From NCBI GenBank assembly GCA_937936695.1, contig CALHCK010000157.1, positions 1 through 16,641 of the forward strand: DNA of 16,641 nucleotides, given 5' to 3'. The stretch comes from an uncultured Polaribacter sp. (lineage in GTDB: Bacteria > Bacteroidota > Bacteroidia > Flavobacteriales > Flavobacteriaceae). Made by a program: the position numbers and the translations under genes. The notes under the pieces were generated by a model that saw nothing but the letters and a program-made list of their open reading frames with translations, had not been told where the DNA came from and ran no database searches. Positions 8,366 through 15,345 of the stretch are shown in pieces (position 1 is the first letter of the stretch; each line of letters begins with the position of its first letter).

Positions 8366-9067
8366 ATGAAGATTGCATTATTAGGTTACGGAAGAATGGG
8401 TAAAGAAATTGAAAAAATAGCTTTATCTAGAGGACATGAAATTGTAATTAGAAAAGATGTAGAAGATGTTGTAGATATTACTTTAGCAGATGTTGCTATA
8501 GATTTTAGCGTACCTTCTTCTGCCTTTAATAACATAACAGACTGTATAAACAACCAAGTACCAGTTATTTCTGGAACCACAGGTTGGTTAGATAAATATG
8601 AAGATGCTGTTGCACTTTGTAAAGAAAAAGATAGTGCATTTATTTATGCATCTAATTACAGTTTAGGAGTTAATATCTTTTTTGAACTTAACAAACAACT
8701 TGCTAAAATGATGAGTTCTTTAGAAGATTATAATATTTCTATGGAAGAAATTCATCATACAAAAAAATTAGATGCGCCTAGTGGTACTGCTATTACTTTA
8801 GCAGAGGGTATTATAGAAAATACAGCTAAAGAAGAGTGGAAATTAGGAAATGAAATATCTGAAAAAAGCATCCCTATAGAAGCTAAAAGAATACCAGAAG
8901 TACCAGGTACGCATACTGTATGGTACAATTCTGAAGTAGATTCTATAGAAATAAAGCATACAGCTCATAACAGAAAAGGGTTTGCTTTAGGCGCAGTAGT
9001 AGCTGCAGAATGGATTCTTGGTAAAAAAGGAATTTTCTCGATGAAGGATGTGTTAAACCTACGTTAA
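8366..9067 (+). CDS. dapB: 4-hydroxy-tetrahydrodipicolinate reductase
   Basis: 233 residues, the short form usual in Bacteroidota (about 270 in E. coli). The N-terminal Rossmann motif GYGRMGKEIE (7-16) binds NAD(P)H. ISGTTGW (68-74) is the conserved nucleotide/substrate loop, and EEIHHTKKLDAPSGTA (127-142) holds the catalytic His130 (E. coli His159) and Lys134 (Lys163) and the substrate-binding SGT. HTAHNRKGFALGA (198-210) is the usual C-terminal motif. It carries out the second dedicated step towards meso-diaminopimelate and lysine in the cytoplasm and so feeds peptidoglycan synthesis. The ATG lies one base after the DUF5683 stop. Confidence 0.96.
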   Translation: MKIALLGYGRMGKEIEKIALSRGHEIVIRKDVEDVVDITLADVAIDFSVPSSAFNNITDCINNQVPVISGTTGWLDKYEDAVALCKEKDSAFIYASNYSLGVNIFFELNKQLAKMMSSLEDYNISMEEIHHTKKLDAPSGTAITLAEGIIENTAKEEWKLGNEISEKSIPIEAKRIPEVPGTHTVWYNSEVDSIEIKHTAHNRKGFALGAVVAAEWILGKKGIFSMKDVLNLR

Positions 9068-9145
9068 AAACTGTAACACTTTTACATTATAACGCCTTAT
9101 AAAACACACAGAACTATCTTTTATAGAATTTAAAGTATTACAATT

Positions 9146-10852
9146 ATGACATTTACACAGTGGTTTATCTTTTTTTTAGCAGTACAAGTAATTCATTTCT
9201 TAGGAACATGGAAATTATACGTAAAGGCTGGTAGAAAAGCTTGGGAAGCTGCAATTCCTGTTTACAACGGAATTGTTTTAATGGATATAATTAAGAGACC
9301 TAAATGGTGGATTATTTTATTATTTATACCTGTTGTAAATTTATTAATGTTTCCTGTAATTTGGATTGAAACAATCAGAACTTTTGGTTTTTATAAAAAA
9401 ATAGAATCTTTTTTAGTAATTGCTACTTTTGGTTTGTACATATATTATGTGAGTTATGCTACCGATGCAAAATACAATGCCGAAAGAAGTTTAAAGCCCC
9501 GTTCTGAACTTGGTGAATGGATTAGCTCTATAACCTTTGCTATTATTGCTGCTACGCTAGTGCATACTTATTTTATGCAACCCTTTACCATACCTACTTC
9601 TTCATTAGAAAAATCGTTATTGGTTGGTGATTATCTATTTGTTAGTAAATTTCATTACGGTGCAAGAGTACCTTCTTCGGTAATTTCTGCCCCAATGGTA
9701 CACGATTCTTTACCTATTATTGGTACAGCTTCTTACTTAAAAAAACCTCAATTACCATATACTCGTATTCCTGGTCTTCAAAAAATAAAAAACAACGATA
9801 TTGTTTGTTTTAACTGGCCTGCAGATACTTTGGCTACCATGTGGGGAGATACATCTGGAAAATTCACCTATAAACCTGTAGATAAAAAAACTAATTACGT
9901 AAAGCGTTGTGTTGGTATTGCTGGTGATTCTATTCAAATGATAGATGGTTACTTTTATATTAATGGTAAAAAGAATGTATTACCTGAAAGGGGTAAACTT
10001 CAGTTTTACTATACGTATGAATCTAAAGAACCTTTAACGCAAAACAATTATCCTAAATTTTTACTTGATAAAGAGAGAACTGGTGTTTATAAAATTTTAA
10101 ACGAATATTGGAACAATCCAAAAGTACAACGTGCTATAAAACAAAATGGTAGTTTATCTAAAATAAGTGCAGACTCATTATACACAGAGGTAGTTGGTGG
10201 TCTTAATCCTCAATTAGCTCAAAAGCTAAAAATGATTAATGTTGATACAAAAATCAATATTAATTTAACAGAAGAAGAAGTGGTAAAATTAAAAAAATAC
10301 CCTTACACAGTATCTGTTAAAAAAGTTAATCACGCACCAGATAAAGCTATTTTTCCTCATGTAGAAAAACTAGGATGGAGTCAAGATAACTTTGGCCCTA
10401 TTTATATTCCTAAAGCAGGGGCAACAGTAAAAATAGATTCAGAATCTTTGCCTTTTTATGAGCAAATCATTAAAAATTATGAAAACAATGATTTACAAGT
10501 TGTTGGAGATAATATTTTTATCAATGGAGAAAAAGCAGATTCTTACACTTTTAAACAAGATTATTTTTATTTAATTGGAGATAATAGACACAACTCTTTA
10601 GATGCTAGATATTGGGGGTATGTACCTTTTGATCATGTTTTAGGTAAACCTGTTATGATTTGGTTTAGTTGGGATGCTGATGCTAGATCTTTTGGAGAAA
10701 AAATTAAATCTATTAGATGGAATAGAATGTTTACTACAGTACATGGAGAAGGAAAACCTGTTTCTTACAGATATTTAGTATTTATTTTATTAGCATTGTA
10801 TATTGGTTATAGTTTCTTTATTAAAGGTAAAAAGAAATCTAATAAAAAATAA
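9146..10852 (+). CDS. lepB: Signal peptidase I with N-terminal DUF5684-like membrane domain
   Basis: 568 residues, much longer than E. coli LepB (324). Residues about 1-105 are a hydrophobic multi-span domain (AWEAAIPVYNGIVLMDIIKRP, PKWWIILLFIPVVNLLMFP) resembling DUF5684. A further membrane segment near 125-142 precedes the catalytic domain. Box B is IPTSSLEKSLLVGDY (149-163) with nucleophile Ser153; the general base is Lys253 in YVKRCVGIAGDSI; box E is GDNRHNSLDARYWG (478-491), with DAR where many enzymes have DSR. Between them lies a large insert (about 285-445), common in Bacteroidota enzymes. A C-terminal membrane helix spans about 542-559. It cleaves signal peptides on the periplasmic side. 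A 78-base gap separates it from dapB, with no clear promoter or terminator. Confidence 0.95.
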   Translation: MTFTQWFIFFLAVQVIHFLGTWKLYVKAGRKAWEAAIPVYNGIVLMDIIKRPKWWIILLFIPVVNLLMFPVIWIETIRTFGFYKKIESFLVIATFGLYIYYVSYATDAKYNAERSLKPRSELGEWISSITFAIIAATLVHTYFMQPFTIPTSSLEKSLLVGDYLFVSKFHYGARVPSSVISAPMVHDSLPIIGTASYLKKPQLPYTRIPGLQKIKNNDIVCFNWPADTLATMWGDTSGKFTYKPVDKKTNYVKRCVGIAGDSIQMIDGYFYINGKKNVLPERGKLQFYYTYESKEPLTQNNYPKFLLDKERTGVYKILNEYWNNPKVQRAIKQNGSLSKISADSLYTEVVGGLNPQLAQKLKMINVDTKININLTEEEVVKLKKYPYTVSVKKVNHAPDKAIFPHVEKLGWSQDNFGPIYIPKAGATVKIDSESLPFYEQIIKNYENNDLQVVGDNIFINGEKADSYTFKQDYFYLIGDNRHNSLDARYWGYVPFDHVLGKPVMIWFSWDADARSFGEKIKSIRWNRMFTTVHGEGKPVSYRYLVFILLALYIGYSFFIKGKKKSNKK

Positions 10853-10860
10853 AGCTTGCT

Positions 10861-11463
10861 ATGGCATTATTTATACCTACCTACTTCTCTCCTATCAATC
10901 AGTATTCTGAAATTATAAAAGAAACTGATATTGTGTTTGAAATGGAGGATAATTTTCAGAAACAGAGTTATAGAAACAGATGTTATATTTATAACTCTAA
11001 TGGAAAACAATTGTTGAATATTCCTGTAAAAAATAAACTAAAAGGCAGTACTAAAAGAAAGCAAACAAAAGACATGTTGGTAGAGAATGATTTTCCTTGG
11101 CAAGATCAGCATTTAAAATCTTTACAATCATCATACAGAACCTCTCCTTTTTATGAATTTTATGAAGATGATTTACTGCCAATATTCAAAAAAAAATATA
11201 CCTACTTACAAGATTTAAATATAGACACTTTCTTATTTATAAAAGATGCTTTACAGTTAGATGTTAATTACTCTAAAACTAATGAGTACGTTGTAGAAAC
11301 TAAAAATGATTTTAGAGATTTATCAAATGCCAAAACAAATCCTACTAGAAACTTTGATAGGTATATACAAATGTTTGATGAAAAGTACGGATTTATACCT
11401 AATTTATCCATTTTAGACCTTCTTTTTATGGAAGGACCAAATACTATTAGTTATTTACTATAA
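10861..11463 (+). CDS. WbqC-like family protein
   Basis: 200 residues, the size of the WbqC-like family. The signature begins at once with the N-terminal FIPTYFSPINQYSEIIKETD, followed by YRNRCYIYNSNGKQLLNIPV (about 37-56) and DFPWQDQHLKSLQSSYRTSPFYEFY (about 77-101). No signal peptide or membrane span is seen. WbqC was named from O-antigen gene clusters, and relatives are suspected to act in sugar-nucleotide or amino-sugar acylation; the reaction is not established. It starts 8 bases after the lepB stop and is the last gene of the parA operon. No strong terminator follows; the only hairpin is at 11481-11506. Confidence 0.88.
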   Translation: MALFIPTYFSPINQYSEIIKETDIVFEMEDNFQKQSYRNRCYIYNSNGKQLLNIPVKNKLKGSTKRKQTKDMLVENDFPWQDQHLKSLQSSYRTSPFYEFYEDDLLPIFKKKYTYLQDLNIDTFLFIKDALQLDVNYSKTNEYVVETKNDFRDLSNAKTNPTRNFDRYIQMFDEKYGFIPNLSILDLLFMEGPNTISYLL

Positions 11464-11480
11464 TTTTTTAGTAACTTAGC

Positions 11481-11506
11481 AGCGTATTTTACCCCCAAAA
11501 ATCGCT
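11481..11506 (+). other. Hairpin with ACCCCC loop upstream of the crp/fnr gene
   Basis: AGCGTATTTT (11481-11490) pairs with AAAAATCGCT (11497-11506) in eight of ten positions, with a two-base internal mismatch, leaving a 6-base loop ACCCCC (11491-11496). It lies 28 bases before the regulator's ATG. It has no T-run behind it, so it is a poor terminator for the WbqC gene and more likely part of the regulator's leader, if transcribed. No exact TAnnTTTG was found in this 71-base gap (closest is TAATTTTT at 11461-11468). Confidence 0.4.
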
Positions 11507-11534
11507 ACAAAGAAAAATTGGTAAAATAAAAAAA

Positions 11535-12110
11535 ATGAAATTCTTATCAGAGTTTATATCTTCTATTGAAGATATTCCCAAAGAATCTTTAGACAAATTC
11601 TTGTCTTTAGTTAGATTAAAAAAATTTAAAAAAGGAGATAGTATTGCTAAAGTAAATCAGATTCCTAATGACATCTATATTTTAACAGAAGGCATTATTA
11701 GATCTTTTTACACAGACGAAAACGGAAAAGAGTATATAAGACACTTATTTACCCCGTACAGAGCAACTGGCGCCTTGGCTGCATTAATCCTAAAAAAACC
11801 TTCTAAACTCTCTTATGACTGCTTATCTGACTGCGAGGTATATGCTATAAACTTTAAAGAATTTAAAGCACTTACATTAGACGATAAAAGAATTTCAAAC
11901 CTATACTCGTCTATTTTAGAGATTATTTTTATTACGTTAGAATCTAAAATTTATGATTTATCTGTTTTAGATGCTACAGAAAGGTATTTAAAATTAAAAA
12001 AGCATATACCTAATATAGAAAATTTAATACCTCAGTACCACATTGCATCCTATTTAAATATTACTCCTGTACAACTTAGTAGAATTCGAAAAAAAATCTA
12101 TTCAAAATAA
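11535..12110 (+). CDS. Crp/Fnr family transcriptional regulator
   Basis: 191 residues, typical of the short Crp/Fnr proteins abundant in Flavobacteriaceae. Residues about 8-115 form the cyclic-nucleotide-binding-like beta-roll (KFKKGDSIAKVNQIPNDIYILTEGIIRSFY, then GKEYIRHLF). The classic cAMP-binding phosphate cassette is not conserved, so the ligand is unknown. There is no Fnr-type N-terminal cysteine cluster. About 118-148 is the long dimer helix. The C-terminal DNA-binding part is IPQYHIASYLNITPVQLSRIRKK (about 165-187), with ITPVQLSRIRKK as recognition helix, ending almost at once afterwards. An intact palindrome lies 14 bases after the stop codon, in front of a -7 element, and is the obvious candidate operator. 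Confidence 0.92.
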   Translation: MKFLSEFISSIEDIPKESLDKFLSLVRLKKFKKGDSIAKVNQIPNDIYILTEGIIRSFYTDENGKEYIRHLFTPYRATGALAALILKKPSKLSYDCLSDCEVYAINFKEFKALTLDDKRISNLYSSILEIIFITLESKIYDLSVLDATERYLKLKKHIPNIENLIPQYHIASYLNITPVQLSRIRKKIYSK

Positions 12111-12124
12111 AAAAATAACATTTG

Positions 12125-12169
12125 CTTAACATATGTTAAGTAGAAGTACCATGTTAAAGTATATATTTG
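12125..12169 (+). promoter_or_regulatory. Palindromic operator plus -7 element (class II-like activator promoter)
   Basis: CTTAACATATGTTAAG (12125-12140) is a perfect 16-base palindrome with symmetry centre between 12132 and 12133. TATATTTG (12162-12169) fits TAnnTTTG exactly. There is no TTG at the usual -33 distance. The two centres are 33 bases apart, so with a start site near 12174 the palindrome is centred close to -41.5, where class II Crp/Fnr activators bind. Extra half-sites TAACAT (12116-12121, 11 bases from the next copy) and TGTTAA (12152-12157) flank it. Assigning it to the neighbouring regulator is inference. Confidence 0.6.
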
Positions 12170-12189
12170 AATATACGAATATAATAATT

Positions 12190-12239
12190 TATCCCCTGAT
12201 TTTTAATTATTAATATAATATCCCCCTAATTAATTATTA
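12190..12239 (+). repeat. Two imperfect direct repeats, TATCCCC(C)T ... TTAATTATTA
   Basis: The first copy (12190-12212) and second copy (12219-12239) both begin TATCCCC, have T after the C-run and end TTAATTATTA, with small length differences between. Each copy supplies one C-rich loop of the candidate small RNA, suggesting duplication of a functional unit. Confidence 0.5.
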
Positions 12240-12252
12240 TATTGATAATAAC

Positions 12253-12288
12253 ATAAAGGCTTATTTATATAAGCCTTTATTTTATTTT
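12253..12288 (+). terminator. Strong hairpin with T-rich tail just upstream of the DUF6122 gene
   Basis: ATAAAGGCTTAT (12253-12264) and ATAAGCCTTTAT (12269-12280) form a perfect 12-bp stem with a TTAT loop, followed by TTTATTTT (12281-12288). It looks like an intrinsic terminator, but the downstream ATG follows directly at 12289. It therefore either ends the candidate small RNA or attenuates the DUF6122 gene. Confidence 0.7.
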
Positions 12289-12597
12289 ATGAGCGCAAAA
12301 TTCATTATTCACTACGGTTTACATTTTCTTGTTCCTTTTTTTATTGCTTTTCTTTTTTATAGAAAACAATGGAAATTGGTATATCTACTATTTATTTGTT
12401 CTATGTTAGTAGATTTAGACCATCTTTTGGCAACACCTATCTTTGCTGAAAACAGATGTAGCATTAACTTTCATCCACTACATTCTTATATTGCAATAGC
12501 TATTTATATTTTAGGATTACTATTTAAGAAAATAAGAATACTGTGTTTTGCATTGCTATTTCACATGCTTACAGACTATATAGATTGTTATTTGTAG
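12289..12597 (+). CDS. DUF6122 family small membrane protein
   Basis: 102 residues. The start fits the family, whose members begin close to a FIHYGLHFLVP-like segment (here FIIHYGLHFLVPFFIAFLF, residues 5-23). Three to four hydrophobic segments are visible (about 9-24, 29-41, 66-78, 83-95). The conserved polar motif MLVDLDHLLATPIF (about 39-52), RCSINFHPLHSY (about 57-68) and HMLTDYIDC (about 92-100) resemble the histidine/aspartate pattern of membrane metal-dependent hydrolases of the YdjM/DUF457 type; that relation is inferred only from the pattern. Function is unknown. The leader is T-rich and hairpin-bound, unlike its neighbours. The gene converges on the flippase gene, and their ends overlap by 10 bases. 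Confidence 0.82.
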   Translation: MSAKFIIHYGLHFLVPFFIAFLFYRKQWKLVYLLFICSMLVDLDHLLATPIFAENRCSINFHPLHSYIAIAIYILGLLFKKIRILCFALLFHMLTDYIDCYL

Positions 12598-14078
12598 AAT
12601 CTTTTTAAAAGAGCATCAAACTCTGTAGAGATATGAAGCTTAAATATTAAAAAGACATAAATAACAGTAATTAAAATGCTTTTTAAAAGAATATTTAAAA
12701 TAGGACTGATAGAAAAACTTCCTATTGTAAACATTGGTATATCAAAATTCCAAAAGTAAAAAACACAAAAAGTTACCAAAATAAGCATAAAAGCCCTCCA
12801 TGATCTGTTGGTAAAAGGTGTTATTTTAAATTTAGCGTACACATACCATATTTTAAGTGTATTAAATAATACAATTGTTAGTAATGTAGCTAATGCCAAA
12901 CCATCTGTACCAAAATTTAAGTTGAAATAAAATAGTTTATTTAATATGTATACAGACAAAGACATACCAATAGCTATTGGCAAAGTAATTTTGTAAAATT
13001 TAGAATTATTAATGATCGCTCCGTTACTACCTAAAAACATGGTGTACAATTTTGCTAAAGAAATCATTAACACTACATACTCTCCGCCTGCATAATCTTT
13101 ATCGGGCATAATTTTAAAAAGTTCTGTAACTCCACAGTTAACAAGTAAGAAAAACAACCCTCCTACTAAAAATAAATTGATAGAACTTTTCTTATATAAA
13201 TTTTCTACCTCTTTATGATTAAATTCATTTAAAGATTTAGAAGTTAATGGTTGTAAAATTTGTGTCATTGCTCTACTTGGAGCCTCTATAAATGACCCTA
13301 TAAAAACAGCTACAGCATAATACGCAGCTTTTTCTATTTCATCTTTACCTGGAATCATTATTTTGTCTATATCTAACAATATAGCACCGGCACTACCTGC
13401 TAATATAATATACATAGAGTATTTAATAATTTCTGAAAAATTATTTGGGAGCTTAAAATAAAATTTCGGCAAATACACGTAAAAGGCATAGCTCATCATA
13501 ACTACAACTCTAAGCAAATAAGCTATTGTTAGATAATAAATAAATTCAGATTTTGTAATAACATTAAAAAATACGGCTAGTAACAAAACCATAACTACAG
13601 CTCTGTTCCATAATTCTTTAAGAATGTTACCAAATACAGTTTGCAATTGTACTTTTGTCCAAGAATAAAAAAGCTCGAAATAAGCGCACGCAACAGCTAT
13701 TAAATAGATAGAAAATGTATAATTTTCAACAATAGAATTCTCTTCTGTTACTTTATTCATAATCCATTCATGCATATAATCCCAAAAAAAACCAATGGGT
13801 AATGCTATTAATAATGGTAAAAAAATTACAGATGACAAAAATTTATCTTTCTCTTTTTTTGAGGTGTATGAAGAAAAGAATTTTACAATGGTATATTGAA
13901 TACCAAATGCTGTTAAAGGCATTATTAAATTAGAGGCAGATAAAAGAAACACAACCATACCGTAAAACTCTTTACCTAAAAACCTAGGATAAAAAACAAT
14001 CGTATTTATTCCTCCTAGTAAAAAAGCACCGTATATAATTATCGTATTTCTAAAAGATTGTTTTAATACAATTCCCAT
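12588..14078 (-). CDS. Wzx-like polysaccharide flippase (MOP superfamily)
   Basis: 496 residues with about 12-14 hydrophobic segments over the whole length, the pattern of oligosaccharide/lipopolysaccharide flippases. The N-terminal SFRNTIIIYGAFLLGGINTI and FYPRFLGKEFYGMVVFLLSA resemble the usual opening of the polysaccharide-synthesis family (xxxTLxxxxLGxxxYGxxxL). A central loop, DIDKIMIPGKDEIEKAAYYAV (about 236-256), matches the D-x-x-M-I-P...A-x-Y-x-V element. It would move lipid-linked repeat units across the inner membrane for capsule, exopolysaccharide or O-antigen. It lies 4 bases downstream of a glycosyltransferase gene and is the last gene of the minus-strand cluster. Confidence 0.9.
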   Translation of the reverse strand: MGIVLKQSFRNTIIIYGAFLLGGINTIVFYPRFLGKEFYGMVVFLLSASNLIMPLTAFGIQYTIVKFFSSYTSKKEKDKFLSSVIFLPLLIALPIGFFWDYMHEWIMNKVTEENSIVENYTFSIYLIAVACAYFELFYSWTKVQLQTVFGNILKELWNRAVVMVLLLAVFFNVITKSEFIYYLTIAYLLRVVVMMSYAFYVYLPKFYFKLPNNFSEIIKYSMYIILAGSAGAILLDIDKIMIPGKDEIEKAAYYAVAVFIGSFIEAPSRAMTQILQPLTSKSLNEFNHKEVENLYKKSSINLFLVGGLFFLLVNCGVTELFKIMPDKDYAGGEYVVLMISLAKLYTMFLGSNGAIINNSKFYKITLPIAIGMSLSVYILNKLFYFNLNFGTDGLALATLLTIVLFNTLKIWYVYAKFKITPFTNRSWRAFMLILVTFCVFYFWNFDIPMFTIGSFSISPILNILLKSILITVIYVFLIFKLHISTEFDALLKRFYK

Positions 14079-14082
14079 TTTA

Positions 14083-15345
14083 CTAATGTAAACTTTTAAT
14101 AACAGCTGCCAACTGTTTGGTTAATTCTTTTCTGTGGTATTTTGCTATATTTTTAGATACTACTTTCAATTCGTTTTTCCTGTATTCTGAATAAAAACTC
14201 TTTATTTGATTCTTTAATTCAGTAATTTCATCAAAATTAAAAATAACACCAGCATTAGTTGTATTTAGCACATTTGCTAAATCTCCATCTTTAGGACCAA
14301 TAGCTAAAATAGGTCTTTCTGCTGTTAAATATTCAAATAACTTACCCGTTAAAATACCTTTAGATCTTTTAATATTAGGTATTAGCAATAATAAAATTTG
14401 AGCTTTTTTTTGATATTCTATGGCTTTATTATGTGATACGTAACCTACAAAATTGGTGTTTTCTTCTAAATTATTGTGCTTTATTTCTTCTTTAACTTCG
14501 TCGGAAATATCACCAACAAAATTTAATTGTAAATCGTTTTTAAATTGATTGTTTTCTTCACAAAGTTGATTCAATACTAAAAACAAATGCTTTGGATTAC
14601 TTTGTTTAGGAAGTAAACCAATATAAGAAATAGTAAATTTTTTATCTAAAGAAACACTCTTAGCATCTAAAACCTCATCATCAAAACCATTTGTTATTAC
14701 CTCTACTCTTTTCGAAGATTTAGAAAATGATTCTTTTAAGTTATTACTAACTGTTAAAACGCAATCTGCATTTTGTAATACCTGTTTCTCTAAACGCTTA
14801 TTTCTATTCTTTGCAAAAGAAAGTTGTTTAAAATCTTTATTATAATACAAATCAGACCAAGGATCTCTAAAGTCTGCAATCCACTTTATATTATTTTTTT
14901 GTTGAATTTTTTGAGCGATTAAATGCATACTGTGAGGTGGTCCCGTAGAAATAATAACATCAATTAAGTTAGTTTTTAAATATTTCTGTAAAAACTTTAC
15001 AGACGGGTTAACCCAAAGTATTTTAGGATCAGGTATAAATAAATTCCCTCTAATAAAAGACAACATTCCGCCTTTACTAACATTAGAAACTCCTTTATTT
15101 TTAGAGTTATTCTTTTTCCAAAAAAGCAAATCTGTTGGCTCAAAAATAGGTTGCTTTACTATTTCTATATTTTTAGGTATTTCAGATAGTAAACTAGCAT
15201 CCTCTTTCGGATAATTAGCGTTAGCTACTGTATACACAACAGGTTCTATATTAAAATTTTGCAAGTATTTTACAAACTTTAACCAACGTTGCACCCCAGA
15301 ACCTCCTGCTGGTGGCCAATAATATGTAATTATTAAAACTTTCAA
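14083..15345 (-). CDS. GT4-type glycosyltransferase
   Basis: 420 residues. The start codon is TTG (15345-15343): the family motif LIITYYWPPAGGSGVQRWLKF begins at residue 4, no ATG is available nearby, and the TTGA overlap with the upstream stop codon supports coupled translation. The N-terminal half holds the acceptor-side Rossmann fold (DVIISTGPPHSMHL about 125-138, WIADFRDPWSDLYY about 155-168). The C-terminal half has the donor-binding fold with ISYIGLLPKQSNP (about 236-248), FVGYVSHNKAIEYQKKAQILLLL (about 294-316) and GKLFEYLTAERPILAIGP (about 332-349), including the conserved E-x7-E-like region. It is probably cytoplasmic, adding a sugar to a lipid-linked glycan. The sugar is not predictable. 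Confidence 0.9.
   Translation of the reverse strand: MKVLIITYYWPPAGGSGVQRWLKFVKYLQNFNIEPVVYTVANANYPKEDASLLSEIPKNIEIVKQPIFEPTDLLFWKKNNSKNKGVSNVSKGGMLSFIRGNLFIPDPKILWVNPSVKFLQKYLKTNLIDVIISTGPPHSMHLIAQKIQQKNNIKWIADFRDPWSDLYYNKDFKQLSFAKNRNKRLEKQVLQNADCVLTVSNNLKESFSKSSKRVEVITNGFDDEVLDAKSVSLDKKFTISYIGLLPKQSNPKHLFLVLNQLCEENNQFKNDLQLNFVGDISDEVKEEIKHNNLEENTNFVGYVSHNKAIEYQKKAQILLLLIPNIKRSKGILTGKLFEYLTAERPILAIGPKDGDLANVLNTTNAGVIFNFDEITELKNQIKSFYSEYRKNELKVVSKNIAKYHRKELTKQLAAVIKSLH

Larger units (their letters stand above)
12174..12288 (+). ncRNA. Candidate small RNA with two C-rich loops and a terminator
   Basis: Transcription from the -7 element at 12162-12169 would begin near 12174 and end in the T-rich tail after the hairpin at 12253-12280, giving about 115 nt. 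In the 79 bases before the terminator there are only 3 G and 11 C, and nine of those C lie in two runs, CCCC (12193-12196) and CCCCC (12222-12226). Stem 1 pairs 12182-12189 with 12205-12212 (8 bp), exposing CCCC in a 15-base loop. Stem 2 pairs 12206-12220 with 12235-12249 (15 bp, one G-U), exposing CCCCC in a 14-base loop. The full stem 2 competes with stem 1, but a short 8-bp version (12213-12220 with 12235-12242) can coexist. No credible reading frame was found in it. The alternative is that it is the leader of the DUF6122 mRNA. Transcription is not proven. Confidence 0.5.

Noticed and set aside
9081..9105. TTATAA CGCC TTATAA between dapB and lepB as a hairpin or regulatory site.
   Set aside because: A 6-bp A/T stem without a T-run is too weak to support as a terminator, and no -7 element follows.
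5964..9145. parS site near parAB.
   Set aside because: No sequence with the CACGTG core of the canonical parS was found in the gaps or genes here.
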